64,000 nucleotides of DNA from Collinsella aerofaciens (GTDB lineage: Bacteria; Actinomycetota; Coriobacteriia; Coriobacteriales; Coriobacteriaceae): positions 186,001 to 250,000 of the forward strand of contig NZ_JADMOP010000001.1 of NCBI RefSeq assembly GCF_015558785.1, given 5' to 3'. Every line of letters begins with the position of its first letter. Within the stretch, counting starts at the first letter, position 1. The notes under the pieces were generated by a model. It saw nothing but the letters and a program-made list of their open reading frames with translations, ran no database searches and had not been told where the DNA came from. The position numbers and the translations under genes were made by a program. Below are positions 42,014 to 50,691 of the stretch, piece by piece.

Positions 42014-43527
42014 TGGCGCTAAGCTTCGATTCCCTTACCGCCGCCCAGATTGCCGCGGGCGTTGCCGCCGGCGACTTTACCGCTACCGAGGTGGCCCAGG
42101 CCTCCCTTGCCGCCATCGAGGCGCGCGAGGGTGGGGTCCAGGCATTCCTGCAGGTGGCGCCCGAGCTCGCGCTCGAGGCCGCTGCGCGCGTGGATGCCGA
42201 CCATGCCGCAGGCAAGACATTGCCCCCGCTCGCGGGCGTGCCGCTGGCCATTAAGGACAACATGAACCTCGTGGGCACGCGCACTACCTGCGCTTCTCGC
42301 ATGCTCGAGGATTACCAGAGCATCTACACCGCTACCTGCGTCCAGCGCATGCTCGATGCCGGCTGCCTGCCCATGGGCAAGGCCAACATGGACGAGTTTG
42401 CCTTTGGCAGCTCCACCGAGAGCTCGGCGTTCCACCGTACCAACAACCCCTGGGATACCGAGCGCGTGCCCGGCGGCTCCTCGGGCGGCTCCGCTGCCGC
42501 CGTCGCCGCGGGCGAAGTCGCGCTTTCGTTGGGCTCGGACACCGGCGGCTCCATTCGCCAGCCGGCGTCGCTGTGCGGCGTGGTGGGCTTTAAGCCCACG
42601 TATGGCGCCGTGAGCCGTTACGGCGTGGTTGCCTTTGGCTCGTCGCTCGACCAGGTGGGCCCCTTTGGCCGCACGGTCGAGGATGTCGCGCTGGCCATGA
42701 ACGCGCTTACCGGTGCGGGCCACGATCCGTACGACTGCACCAGCCGGGATTGCGCCGTCGACTTTACCGAGCATCTCAACGACAGCATCGAGGGCAAGCA
42801 CGTGGGCATCATCCCTGCGTTTATGGAGGCCGAGGGCCTGACGCCCGAGGTCAAGGCCGCTGTTCAGCGCGCCGCCCAGGAGCTGCAGAACCAGGGCGCC
42901 GAGCTGGTCGAGGTCGACCTGCCGCACCTGGACGCCGCCATCGCCGCCTACTACGTCATCGGCCCGGCCGAGGCGTTCTCCAACCTGGCACGTTTCGACG
43001 GCATTCGCTACGGCTATCAGGAGGAGGGCTGCACTAACCTGTCCGACCAGAGCTCGCTTTCGCGCGCCCACGGCTTTGGTGCCGAGGCCAAGCGCCGCCA
43101 GATGCTCGGCGCCTACCTGCTGAGCTCGGGCGTGTACGACAAGTACTACTACGCTGCGCAAAAGGCCCGCACGCTCATCACGCAGGACTACGACGCCGCG
43201 TATGCCAAGGTGGACACCATCCTTATGCCCGCCTCGCCGCGTACGGCCTTTAAGTTTGGCGAGATCAGCGACCCCACGCAGATGTACCTCTCCGATCTGT
43301 ACACTATCTCGCTCAACATTTGCGGCAACGGCGGTATCTCGGTGCCGCTGGGCCTGGGCGAGGACACCAAGCTGCCCGTTTCTGCCCAGCTGGTTGGTCC
43401 GGCCTTTAAGGACCGTCAGCTGCTCACGTTTGCCCGCGCCCTGGAGCGCGGCTTTGCCGATGCCGCCACGGGTGCGCCCGCGCTTTCCGTCGCGCCCGAT
43501 TTTGCCGGGAAGGGAGGCGAGCTGTAA
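42013..43527 (+). CDS. gatA: Aspartyl/glutamyl-tRNA amidotransferase subunit A
   Basis: A 504-residue amidase-signature protein. The Ser-cisSer-Lys triad region is visible as PLAIKDNMN (Lys near 79) and PGGSSGGSAAAVAAGEVALSLGSDTGGSIRQPA (Ser residues near 156-180). It releases ammonia from glutamine or asparagine for the GatB kinase/transamidase site. It overlaps gatC and gatB by one base each (TAATG), so the three are made stoichiometrically. Confidence 0.97.
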   Translation: MALSFDSLTAAQIAAGVAAGDFTATEVAQASLAAIEAREGGVQAFLQVAPELALEAAARVDADHAAGKTLPPLAGVPLAIKDNMNLVGTRTTCASRMLEDYQSIYTATCVQRMLDAGCLPMGKANMDEFAFGSSTESSAFHRTNNPWDTERVPGGSSGGSAAAVAAGEVALSLGSDTGGSIRQPASLCGVVGFKPTYGAVSRYGVVAFGSSLDQVGPFGRTVEDVALAMNALTGAGHDPYDCTSRDCAVDFTEHLNDSIEGKHVGIIPAFMEAEGLTPEVKAAVQRAAQELQNQGAELVEVDLPHLDAAIAAYYVIGPAEAFSNLARFDGIRYGYQEEGCTNLSDQSSLSRAHGFGAEAKRRQMLGAYLLSSGVYDKYYYAAQKARTLITQDYDAAYAKVDTILMPASPRTAFKFGEISDPTQMYLSDLYTISLNICGNGGISVPLGLGEDTKLPVSAQLVGPAFKDRQLLTFARALERGFADAATGAPALSVAPDFAGKGGEL

Positions 43528-45203
43528 TGAAGGAGCTTTCCGAGGTCCTGCAGGATTGGGAGGCCGTGATTGGCCTGGAGATCCATACCGAGCTCACCGC
43601 ACTCGATACCAAGATGTTCTGCAACTGCAAGCTCAGCCACGATGACGAGCCCAACGCCAACGTGTGCCCGGTGTGCCTGGGCCTGCCCGGCGCCCTGCCG
43701 GTGCCCAACAAGCGCGCCATCGAGAGCATCGTCAAGGCAGGTCTCGCCACCAATTGCGAGATTCAGCGCCACTCGATGTTCTACCGCAAGCACTACTTCT
43801 ATCCCGATATGGCCAAGAACTTCCAGACCACGCAGGGTCCGGTCGCCTTTGCCATGTACGGTCACCTTGATCTGGACGTGACCGGTCGCGGTGCCGCCGA
43901 GCGCCCCGATTGCGCGTTTGGCGAGGCCGAGGCTCAGAGCCTGGCGAGCGCTTCGGCCAACGCCGAGGGCCTGTCTACGTCCATGACGTCGACCATGCGC
44001 GAGGGCAACCAACGCGCCGGCCACCTGGCCAGCTATGACGCGTCCAACCTGCAGATGCCCGAGCGTCGCGAGGACGGTTCCTACACGGTGCCTATCCGCA
44101 TCTTGCGTATCCATATGGAGGAGGATGCCGCCAAGATGGTTCACGTGGGCGGCGCCGAGGGCCGCATTACCGCCGCGGCCGAGTCGCTCGTCGACTACAA
44201 CCGCTGCGGTACGCCGCTAATTGAGCTCGTCACCGAGCCCGACCTGCGTACGCCCGAGGAGGCTCGCCTGTTTATGGAGAAGCTCCGTCGCATCTTTGTG
44301 ACGCTGGGCATTTCGGACTGCTCCATGGAGAAGGGTTCCATGCGCTGCGACGGCAACGTGTCGCTGCGCCGCCGCGGCGAGACCAAGCTGGGCACCAAGA
44401 CCGAGCTCAAGAACCTCAACTCGTTTAAGAGCCTGCACGACGGCCTTGCCTACGAGATCTGCCGCCAGGCCGAGGTGCTCGAGGAGGGCGGCATCATCTA
44501 TCAGGAGACCCGTCACTGGGAGCCCAGCCGCAAGCGCACCGTGGTCATGCGTGTGAAGGAGACGGCCGACGACTATCGCCTGTTCCCCGATCCCGACCTG
44601 GCGCCCTTCGATCTGGACGACGAGTTCATCGACCGTTGCCGTGGCGAGATCCCCGAGCTGCCCGATGCCAAGCGCGCCCGTTTTGAGGCAGACTTTGGCA
44701 TTAAGGCGGCCGATGCCGAGCAGATTGCCGGCGACCCGGAGTTTGCCGACTTCTTTGAGGCCGCCGCTGCCGGTATGGCCGGCAAGGAGGCCCAGACGGT
44801 CGCAAACTTGCTGGTGAACGAGATGATCGCTTACCTTAAGGGCGCAGGCGTGTCGCTCACCGAGTCCGGCATCGCGCCGGCTCAGGTGGCAGCGCTGGCT
44901 AAGCTGCTGGCGACCGATGCCATCAGCTCCAATCAGGCGCACGAGGTCTTTGAGGCCATGGCCCAGACCGGTGACGATCCCAACAAGATCGTCGACGAGC
45001 GCGGTATGCGTCAGGTGAGCGATGCCGGCGCGCTGCAGCCGATCGTGGACGAGGTGCTGGCAAACTGTGCCGAGCAGGCGCAGCAGTATCGTGACGGCAA
45101 CCAGAAGGTCATCGGCTTTTTGGTGGGCCAGTGCATGAAGGCGAGCCGCGGCAAGGGCAATCCGAAGCTCTTCAACGAGTTGCTGAGAACGTCGCTCTCG
45201 TAG
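43527..45203 (+). CDS. gatB: Aspartyl/glutamyl-tRNA amidotransferase subunit B
   Basis: A 558-residue GatB. The cradle domain starts WEAVIGLEIHTEL and contains CNCKLSHDDEPNANVCPVCLGLPG with zinc-binding cysteines, plus HYFYPDMAKNFQ and a typical RSxR-like RCDGNVSLR region. A helical domain and a C-terminal YqeY-like tail (KVIGFLVGQCMKASRGKGNP) follow. It phosphorylates the misacylated Glu or Asp on tRNA and amidates it. Length is somewhat above the common 475-500 residues. A 143-bp nested inverted repeat follows the stop codon. Confidence 0.97.
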   Translation: MKELSEVLQDWEAVIGLEIHTELTALDTKMFCNCKLSHDDEPNANVCPVCLGLPGALPVPNKRAIESIVKAGLATNCEIQRHSMFYRKHYFYPDMAKNFQTTQGPVAFAMYGHLDLDVTGRGAAERPDCAFGEAEAQSLASASANAEGLSTSMTSTMREGNQRAGHLASYDASNLQMPERREDGSYTVPIRILRIHMEEDAAKMVHVGGAEGRITAAAESLVDYNRCGTPLIELVTEPDLRTPEEARLFMEKLRRIFVTLGISDCSMEKGSMRCDGNVSLRRRGETKLGTKTELKNLNSFKSLHDGLAYEICRQAEVLEEGGIIYQETRHWEPSRKRTVVMRVKETADDYRLFPDPDLAPFDLDDEFIDRCRGEIPELPDAKRARFEADFGIKAADAEQIAGDPEFADFFEAAAAGMAGKEAQTVANLLVNEMIAYLKGAGVSLTESGIAPAQVAALAKLLATDAISSNQAHEVFEAMAQTGDDPNKIVDERGMRQVSDAGALQPIVDEVLANCAEQAQQYRDGNQKVIGFLVGQCMKASRGKGNPKLFNELLRTSLS

Positions 45204-45209
45204 CTGCGA

Positions 45210-45352
45210 GGCCGGGGAAGCCCCGAGTCGCCGGGGTATTTCCTCCAAATTTCAAACAGTCCTATGCAAGACGAAGGCCACATTTAGTGGCCTTCTTTGC
45301 ATGCGGAACTCATTTGGAGCAAACACCCCGGCGACTCGGGGCTTCCCCGGCC
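45210..45352. repeat. 143-bp nested inverted repeat after gatB
   Basis: A perfect 28-bp outer arm at 45210-45237 (contains GGGGAAGCCCCGAGTCGCC) matches 45325-45352. Inside it, CTCCAAAT (45243-45250) pairs with ATTTGGAG (45312-45319), and at the tip GAAGGCCAC pairs with GTGGCCTTC. No protein is encoded. It could end the gatCAB transcript or be a MITE-like insertion. Confidence 0.85.
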
Positions 45353-45455
45353 AGACGACTCGGCCGTTCGGGTCAGGTGGGCTGAATGGAATAGAGTGAA
45401 TGAGGGCGCCGTTGGCGCCCTCATTCTTTATGGATGTTGAAAACGAAGGTGAATA

Positions 45456-45613
45456 CTTTTCCGCGAAGTGAACGACCTATTTTGGGCCCCTGAAACATCA
45501 ACACTTTTCTGGCTCTGTTTCCTGCGGTTTTGTCGAGTTTTTCCTACGGTTTTGCTGGTGAAAAATGCAGATGTTTCGGGGGTCCGATTTCACTCGTTCA
45601 CTTCGCGGAAAAG
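45456..45613. repeat. 158-bp inverted repeat before the DUF6110-like gene
   Basis: CTTTTCCGCGAAGTGAACGA (45456-45475) and its exact complement (45594-45613) form the outer stem. GGGCCCCTGAAACATC pairs with GATGTTTCGGGGGTCC with two changes. The centre holds a direct repeat of TTCCTnCGGTTTTG. No gene is evident in the 650-nt gap 45204-45854 apart from these two structures. Confidence 0.8.
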
Positions 45614-45854
45614 AATTAGACCTCGATTTGTTGGGTCGGGGGAGAGCCTTTCTTGGATGCCGGAGATGTACGTTGCGGCAGGCGGATCGCCAGAAGTCGG
45701 CTGTTCCGCGCCTCAAGATTTCCAAAAAGTTAACCTTTGTTGAACTTAATAGTTAGATAAACTAAACTATTTTCCAAAAGTGTGCTCGAGCAAACTTGTT
45801 TACTCGGGTGCTAAGGCACCGTGCCGCAGTTGTTGCGGAAAAGGGAGAGACATC

Positions 45855-46100
45855 ATGAAGAAGTCCACGTTTAACACCCTGCTTGTTGGTGGCGGTTTTC
45901 TGCTTGGTACGGCCGGCATCAAGCTGCTCACCAGCGCTCCGGTAAAGAACGCCTGTGTGCAGGGCATCGCGTGCGGCATGCGCGTCAAGAACTGCTACCA
46001 GGACATGGTCGAGCAGGCCAAGGCCAATGTCGATGACATGGTTGCCGAGGCTGCCTACATCACCCAGAGCGAGGCCGCTGCTGACGAGGCAGTCGAGTGA
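45855..46100 (+). CDS. DUF6110-like small membrane-associated protein
   Basis: An 81-residue protein. The start MKKSTFNTLLVGGGFLLGTAGIKLLTS has a Gly-rich hydrophobic segment, followed by VKNACVQGIACGMRVKNCYQDMVEQAKANVDDMVAEA with three cysteines and an acidic helical tail. I associate this pattern with DUF6110 proteins encoded just before P1B-type ATPases; the function is unknown. AAGGGAGAG precedes ATG 45855, and the ATPase starts 18 nt after its stop. A role in metal delivery or pump regulation is inferred from position only. Confidence 0.7.
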   Translation: MKKSTFNTLLVGGGFLLGTAGIKLLTSAPVKNACVQGIACGMRVKNCYQDMVEQAKANVDDMVAEAAYITQSEAAADEAVE

Positions 46101-46118
46101 CGCTCCCAGGCACAAACT

Positions 46119-48194
46119 ATGAGATTCTCGATTATTAGCGAGATCCCCGGCAGGACCCGTCTTCAATTGGCGGGTCCTGTGCCAGAGAGCGATCTCGATG
46201 CACTTCTTAAGCTTGGCGGCGAAATCGACGGCGTGCGCAAAGTGCGCGTATATGGCCGTATTGGCCAGATGGCGCTCGAATATGACGAGCAGTGTCGTGC
46301 GAGCGTGCTCGACGCCTTGGGCGCACTCGATGCCCAGGCCATTGCCGACGCAAAGACGGGTTACGTGATGCAGCTTGAGCCACGCAAGCACAAGCTCGTC
46401 ATGGATCTTGCCACACTTATCGGCGCCCACTACGCGCGCCGTTGGTTCTTGCCGACGCCTCTGCGTGCGGTGTTTGTCGTGGCCGGTTACATGGCATTTT
46501 TGCGCGCTGCTCTTCATGAGCTGGCGCAGCCACGCCTGACCGTTCCTGTGCTCGACGCTTCGGCCATCGGCATTTCGTTCGTCAAACGTGATGTCGACAC
46601 CGCGGGCCAGACAATGTTTCTGCTCAACGTGGGCGAGCTGCTCGAGGACTACACCCGCGCCATGAGCGAAAACGAGCTCATCAACTCGCTGCTCGATGTG
46701 CCCGACAAGGCGCAAAAGGTCGTTGGCGACACCGAGGTAAGCGTTGCCGCGACCGAGCTTGAGCCCGGCGATCTGGTCGCCGTGCGCACTGGCATGTCCA
46801 TTTGCATCGACGGTGTTGTCGAGCAGGGGAGCGCTATGGTCAACCAGGCGACCCTGACCGGCGAGCCGCTTGCCGTCGAGCGCAGCGCAGGCGACGACGT
46901 GTTCGCCGGAACTGTCGTGGAAGACGGCAGCATCTTGGTGCGCGTGCGCGCCAATACGGCGCAAACCAAACTGCGCTCAATCGTCTCGCTCGTGCAGACG
47001 GCTGACTCGCTCAAGTCCGAGGGCCAGTCGCATATGGAGGACCTTGCCAACAAGATCGTCCCGTGGAACTTCCTGCTTGCGGGCCTTGTCGCGCTCACCA
47101 CACGTAGCCTCATCAAGACCTCGGCGGCGCTGATGGTCGACTATTCGTGTGCGCTCAAGCTCACGGGTTCCGTTGCCGTCATGACTGCCATGAGCGACGC
47201 CGCCAAGATGGGCGTGATGGTCAAGGGCGCGAAGTACTTTGAGTCGTTTGCCAAGGCCGACACCATTGTGTTTGATAAGACCGGCACGCTCACCGAGGCG
47301 CAGCCGCGTCTTGCCTGCGTACTCACCACCGATGGCTGGAGTGAGGACGAGATCCTGCGCCTTTCCGCTTGCTTGGAGGAGCATTTCCCGCATCCGGTGG
47401 CGCGTGCCGTGGTCAACGCCGCCCGCGAGCGCGGGCTCGAGCACCGCGAGCGTCACGCTGCGGTCGAGTATATTGTGGCGCATGGTATCGCTTCGTCCAT
47501 CGAAGGGCGTCGCGCGATTATCGGCTCGGCACACTTTGTGTTTGAGGATGAGGGCGCGCAGCTCGAGTCCGACATTAAGGAGCAAATCGAGTCCCAGATG
47601 CAGGGCCTGTCGCCGCTGTATTTGGCGGTCGATGGCACCGTTGTGGGCGTGCTCGGTATCGAGGACCCGCTCAAGGCCGGGGTCCGCGAGGCCATCGCCG
47701 ACTTGCACGCGTTGGGCGTTAAGCACGTGGTCATGCTCACGGGCGACTCGGAGCGCACAGCCGAGCGCATTGCTCGCGAGGCAGGTGTCGACGAGTTTAA
47801 GGCCGAGCTGCTGCCCGAGGACAAGTACGCGTATGTGGAGCGCATTAAGGGCGAGGGGCGCCACGTTGCCATGGTGGGCGACGGCGTCAACGATTCGCCG
47901 GCGCTCGGTTTGGCCGACGTGGGGCTGGCCATGGGCGGCGGAAGCGACATCGCCAAGGAGGTCGCCGATATCATCCTGACCGATACGGATCTGGCCGCGA
48001 TCGTGCGCCTGCGCCGCATGAGTCAGGGGCTTATCGACCGTCTGACGAGTTCGTATTCCAAGGTGATGCTCACCAACTCGGCGCTGTTGGCATTGGGCAT
48101 TACCGGCATGATCACTCCGCAGACGTCGTCACTGCTGCACAACGGCTCGACGATCGCCTACAGCCTGGGCAACGCGAAGGCTTACCTGCGCTAG
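46119..48194 (+). CDS. P1B-type heavy-metal-translocating ATPase (DYSCALKL type)
   Basis: A 691-residue P-type ATPase. The N-terminal about 75 residues are HMA-like (SIISEIPGRTRLQLAG) but lack the CxxC pair. The actuator has TLTGEPLAVE, the membrane motif is DYSCALKL (near 341) in place of CPC, and the phosphorylation site is DKTGTLTE (near 386). HP is in EEHFPHPVARAV, the hinge in MVGDGVNDSPALG. Lack of CPC and CxxC argues against classical Cu(I) export; manganese, iron or zinc are possible by analogy with CtpC-like pumps. It follows the DUF6110-like gene closely and is followed by a terminator. Confidence 0.9.
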   Translation: MRFSIISEIPGRTRLQLAGPVPESDLDALLKLGGEIDGVRKVRVYGRIGQMALEYDEQCRASVLDALGALDAQAIADAKTGYVMQLEPRKHKLVMDLATLIGAHYARRWFLPTPLRAVFVVAGYMAFLRAALHELAQPRLTVPVLDASAIGISFVKRDVDTAGQTMFLLNVGELLEDYTRAMSENELINSLLDVPDKAQKVVGDTEVSVAATELEPGDLVAVRTGMSICIDGVVEQGSAMVNQATLTGEPLAVERSAGDDVFAGTVVEDGSILVRVRANTAQTKLRSIVSLVQTADSLKSEGQSHMEDLANKIVPWNFLLAGLVALTTRSLIKTSAALMVDYSCALKLTGSVAVMTAMSDAAKMGVMVKGAKYFESFAKADTIVFDKTGTLTEAQPRLACVLTTDGWSEDEILRLSACLEEHFPHPVARAVVNAARERGLEHRERHAAVEYIVAHGIASSIEGRRAIIGSAHFVFEDEGAQLESDIKEQIESQMQGLSPLYLAVDGTVVGVLGIEDPLKAGVREAIADLHALGVKHVVMLTGDSERTAERIAREAGVDEFKAELLPEDKYAYVERIKGEGRHVAMVGDGVNDSPALGLADVGLAMGGGSDIAKEVADIILTDTDLAAIVRLRRMSQGLIDRLTSSYSKVMLTNSALLALGITGMITPQTSSLLHNGSTIAYSLGNAKAYLR

Positions 48195-48218
48195 CAGACG
48201 TGTTCGCGCACGTTATCT

Positions 48219-48264
48219 GGCCTGCGCCCAGACGGCATCGGTGTCGTCCGGGCGCAGGCCTTTT
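48219..48264 (+). terminator. Terminator after the metal ATPase
   Basis: GGCCTGCGCCC (48219-48229) pairs with GGGCGCAGGCC (48250-48260), followed by TTTT. Confidence 0.85.
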
Positions 48265-48268
48265 GCAT

Positions 48269-48315
48269 TTGACCATTTGCTAGCTTCTTTATATATTGTT
48301 GCTAGCAAGGCTAGC
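48269..48315 (+). promoter_or_regulatory. Promoter and operators of the toxin-antitoxin pair
   Basis: TTGACC (48269-48274), 17 nt, TATATT (48292-48297) is a near-consensus promoter. GCTAGC occurs three times: 48279-48284 between -35 and -10, then 48301-48306 and 48310-48315 just downstream, the last two within TTGCTAGCAAGGCTAGCAA. This fits autorepression by the antitoxin complex. Confidence 0.75.
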
Positions 48316-48336
48316 AATTGAAGAGAGGGGTTCGGC

Positions 48337-48690
48337 GTGGGTGCTGTTAGTAGCATGGCGCAGGTGAACGTTCGCGTGGATCGCCAGGTCAAGAACCGTG
48401 CCGAGGAGGCACTGCGGCTTTCGGGCGCCTCGCTGCCCGAGCTCATCAAAAAGGTCGTGGCCAAAGTCGCACAGGGTGGCGGGCGGTGTGAAGAAGTGCT
48501 GTCTGCCGTTGATGGCCGGCAACGGACCGTCGCGCACGATACTCCGTTCGCCGCATCATGGGCGGCGGCGGATCAGCTTTACGCGGACCTGGGCATCGCT
48601 ACGTCGTCCGTGTCCGACGATCGCGATTGGGACACAATCTATTCCGAAGCCATGGATGAGCATTATCGCCAAAAGGGGATGATCCAGTGA
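48337..48690 (+). CDS. RelB/DinJ-family antitoxin
   Basis: A 117-residue protein. The N-terminus (MAQVNVRVDRQVKNRAEEALRLSGASLPELIKKV) is a ribbon-helix-helix of RelB/DinJ type, and the rest is the toxin-neutralising tail. GTG 48337 is preferred because GAGAGGGG precedes it; ATG 48355 (MAQVNV) is an alternative. Its TGA overlaps the GTG of the toxin gene, the usual coupling. Triple GCTAGC sites in the promoter are its likely operators. Confidence 0.82.
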   Translation: MGAVSSMAQVNVRVDRQVKNRAEEALRLSGASLPELIKKVVAKVAQGGGRCEEVLSAVDGRQRTVAHDTPFAASWAAADQLYADLGIATSSVSDDRDWDTIYSEAMDEHYRQKGMIQ

Positions 48691-49202
48691 GTGGGGCGCC
48701 TCTCAAGATCATGGTGGACGCCAACGTATGGGTCGATTCGTTTTGCGTTGACCATGCCGAGTCGCTTGCCGCGCGTGCGTTTATTGGGCAGGCGACGGAG
48801 ACGGGGGCGTTGCTGTTCTTTCCGGTTCATATCGCCAAGGACGTGCTGTACGTTGTCCAACACGAGCTGAAGCGTAGCGTTCTTGCCAGCGGGGGAGCGC
48901 TCGACGAGGCGTCTGCCCGCGCGATTGGCGATGCGGCGCTGGCGTTTGTTCGGAATATGACCGAAAACGCTACGGCCGTGGGTGCAGATGCGTCGGACCT
49001 TTGGCTGGCCGACAAATACTTAGCGCTCCATCGCGATTACGAGGACAACTTGGTGCTCGCCGCGTGCAAGCGCGCACAGGTCGATTACTTGGTGACTAAC
49101 GATCTCAAGCTGCTCGAACATGCCGATCTTGCAGCGAAGACCCCGCGCCAACTGATGCCGATTCTTGCTTTGGCCGAACGCGGCGGCGCGGCTATCGGTT
49201 GA
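48687..49202 (+). CDS. PIN-domain ribonuclease toxin
   Basis: A 171-residue PIN-domain protein. The first acidic motif is KIMVDANVWVDSF (Asp near 10), a middle helix follows, then YEDNLVLAACKRAQVDYLVTNDLKLLEHA with the second and third acidic residues. PIN toxins cleave RNA with Mg2+. It overlaps the RelB-type antitoxin by 4 nt (GTGA) and shares its promoter. A RelB-type antitoxin with a PIN toxin is less common than RelB with RelE. Confidence 0.85.
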   Translation: MSGAPLKIMVDANVWVDSFCVDHAESLAARAFIGQATETGALLFFPVHIAKDVLYVVQHELKRSVLASGGALDEASARAIGDAALAFVRNMTENATAVGADASDLWLADKYLALHRDYEDNLVLAACKRAQVDYLVTNDLKLLEHADLAAKTPRQLMPILALAERGGAAIG

Positions 49203-49260
49203 CGCGAACTGTTTGCGGGCCTCTTGGACGACGATGCGCCAAGGGACCCGCGTCTGCTAT

Positions 49261-49695
49261 TTACAAAAGCTCGGCCTTAATGGTGGGACTTTCTGCGAGC
49301 TGCTCGGCTGCCTTTTCGTCGGAATCGTTTAGCGCTGCCAGGCTGCGGTAGACCCACTCGTTGACCTGGGTGTTTTTGACGCCTGCGGTCTGCATAAGGG
49401 CGCCTACCTCGCGGATTACTGCGAACAGATCGGCTTTGGGACCCGCGAGCTCGACCTCGATGCCGTGGTAGGCGGCCACGCCGCGGTTCTCGCTCACGTG
49501 GTCGATAAAGCCCTCGACGGTCTCAAGCTGCTGGGCGAGAGCTACATTATCGTCGGCGTCCAGCGCAACAAGGGCGTTCGATACCGTGAGGGCGGGATGT
49601 CCGCAGGGAACAAAGCCCTCGATGACATCCATAGCTTCGGTAATGGTTGAGCCCAGGCCTGCGAGGGCATTGACGAGTTGCTGCTTGGTATCCAT
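49261..49695 (-). CDS. Conserved-looking hypothetical protein
   Basis: A 144-residue cytosolic protein with no signal peptide or membrane segment. It is rich in Ala, Val and acidic residues and appears mostly helical (QQLVNALAGLGSTITEAMDVIEG, ALAQQLETVEGFIDHV). A good ribosome site (AAAGGACC) precedes ATG 49695. I do not recognise a family or motif. It stands alone between the toxin-antitoxin pair and tmRNA. Confidence 0.7.
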   Translation of the reverse strand: MDTKQQLVNALAGLGSTITEAMDVIEGFVPCGHPALTVSNALVALDADDNVALAQQLETVEGFIDHVSENRGVAAYHGIEVELAGPKADLFAVIREVGALMQTAGVKNTQVNEWVYRSLAALNDSDEKAAEQLAESPTIKAELL

Positions 49696-49932
49696 AACGG
49701 TCCTTTCGACGGGTCAATTTTGCTTGGCGAAAATATACGTGACGAGATCGGTAGCAAAAGTGCGAAGTACGGCGCACATTGGGGTCTTCACAGCTCGTGC
49801 ATAGAACAGCTGTCCGCTTTCAGAACGTGGTAAGATAACACTTCGCAAGCGGGGCTTGCCCCGCATGTTCCTTGAAAAGTCGACGGGTGTTGGGTGCTCG
49901 TGCCCAATGCCATCCAGACTTTCCCGACATTC

Positions 49933-50296
49933 GGGGGCGACTGGTTTCGACACGATAGCTCTGAGAGAGGAAGCAAGCCGAGGTCTCCTCGCCTCGTTAA
50001 ACAGGGGTACCGTCAAATTGAATTGACAACAACTCTTCTTTTGAGCCTATGGCTCTCGCTGCTTAGTTTATAGCGGCGCGTCAACCCGGTGATTTCCCCG
50101 ACACCGGCGCGACGTCATTTTAGGGGAATGCTCCTGCGCACGTAATCGGTATGGTGCAGGCTAAGACCGAACCGGTTAGGACGCCGCGAGCGTGTCGCTG
50201 CGCGCAAAGCGTCCGAGACTAAACCAGCGACTGAGCTTGGAGATGCCAATCAGGGAGCTTTCGTGGACCGGAGTTCGATTCTCCGCGCCTCCACCA
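49933..50296 (+). ncRNA. ssrA: Transfer-messenger RNA (tmRNA)
   Basis: The 5' end GGGGGCGACTGGTTTCGAC and the 3' end (T arm GGAGTTCGATTCTCC, acceptor CGCCTCC, then A and CCA at 50294-50296) form the tRNA-like domain; 49933-49939 pairs with 50286-50292. The tag frame runs from 50025 to TAG at 50064: DNNSSFEPMALAA, ending in the protease-recognised LAA. The resume codon could be GAC 50025 or the preceding ATT. The pseudoknot region follows. It rescues stalled ribosomes with SmpB. A terminator follows at 50305-50337. Confidence 0.95.
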
Positions 50297-50304
50297 ATAG
50301 TTAC

Positions 50305-50337
50305 AAGCAGGTAGGTAAACGCACCTACCTGCTTTTT
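50305..50337 (+). terminator. tmRNA terminator
   Basis: AAGCAGGTAGGT (50305-50316) pairs with ACCTACCTGCTT (50323-50334), then a T-run. Confidence 0.9.
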
Positions 50338-50353
50338 TATTATTTATAGATAC

Positions 50354-50486
50354 CGCGGAGAATCGAACTCTATGCAGGGCGCGAGCGTTAAGCAAACGCG
50401 AAGCGTTTGTAGCGAGCGGGCGAGGACGCCGGCAGGCGGCCGAAGCCGGTGCGTATTTGCGAAGCAAATACGCGGATTCTCCGCGC
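50354..50486. repeat. Partial inverted and direct copies of the tmRNA 3' end
   Basis: CGCGGAGAATCGAACTC (50354-50370) is the exact inverse complement of tmRNA 50271-50287. GATTCTCCGCGC (50475-50486) is a direct copy of tmRNA 50277-50288. Between them are two tight hairpins (CAAACGC/GCGTTTG at 50393-50409; CGTATTTG/CAAATACG at 50452-50472). tmRNA 3' ends are classic integrase targets, so this may be the scar of an excised element; no integrase is present. Confidence 0.6.
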
Positions 50487-50691
50487 AAAGCCTCAACCCT
50501 ATATAGATGCGATGTTATCGAATCTCGGCCTGCCATGCGCCGCATCAACGCAGACCGGGATGCACTTTCCCGGCGGCAACTCATACTCTGGGGTTGGCTT
50601 GACCGCCCCGCCCCCTCAACTCCAAAACCTGTGCGCTCTCCTCCGTAAAACTGGGTAGAAGAAGGCCAAAACGAAACAGCAGGAGGTCAAC

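Noticed and set aside
45498-45756. Small ORFs on both strands inside the 158-bp inverted repeat
   Set aside because: They mirror each other because of the palindrome and have no start signals.
50219-50584. Protein-coding frame antisense to the tmRNA 3' end
   Set aside because: It contains the well-known spurious translation of tRNA/tmRNA 3' ends and has no start signal.
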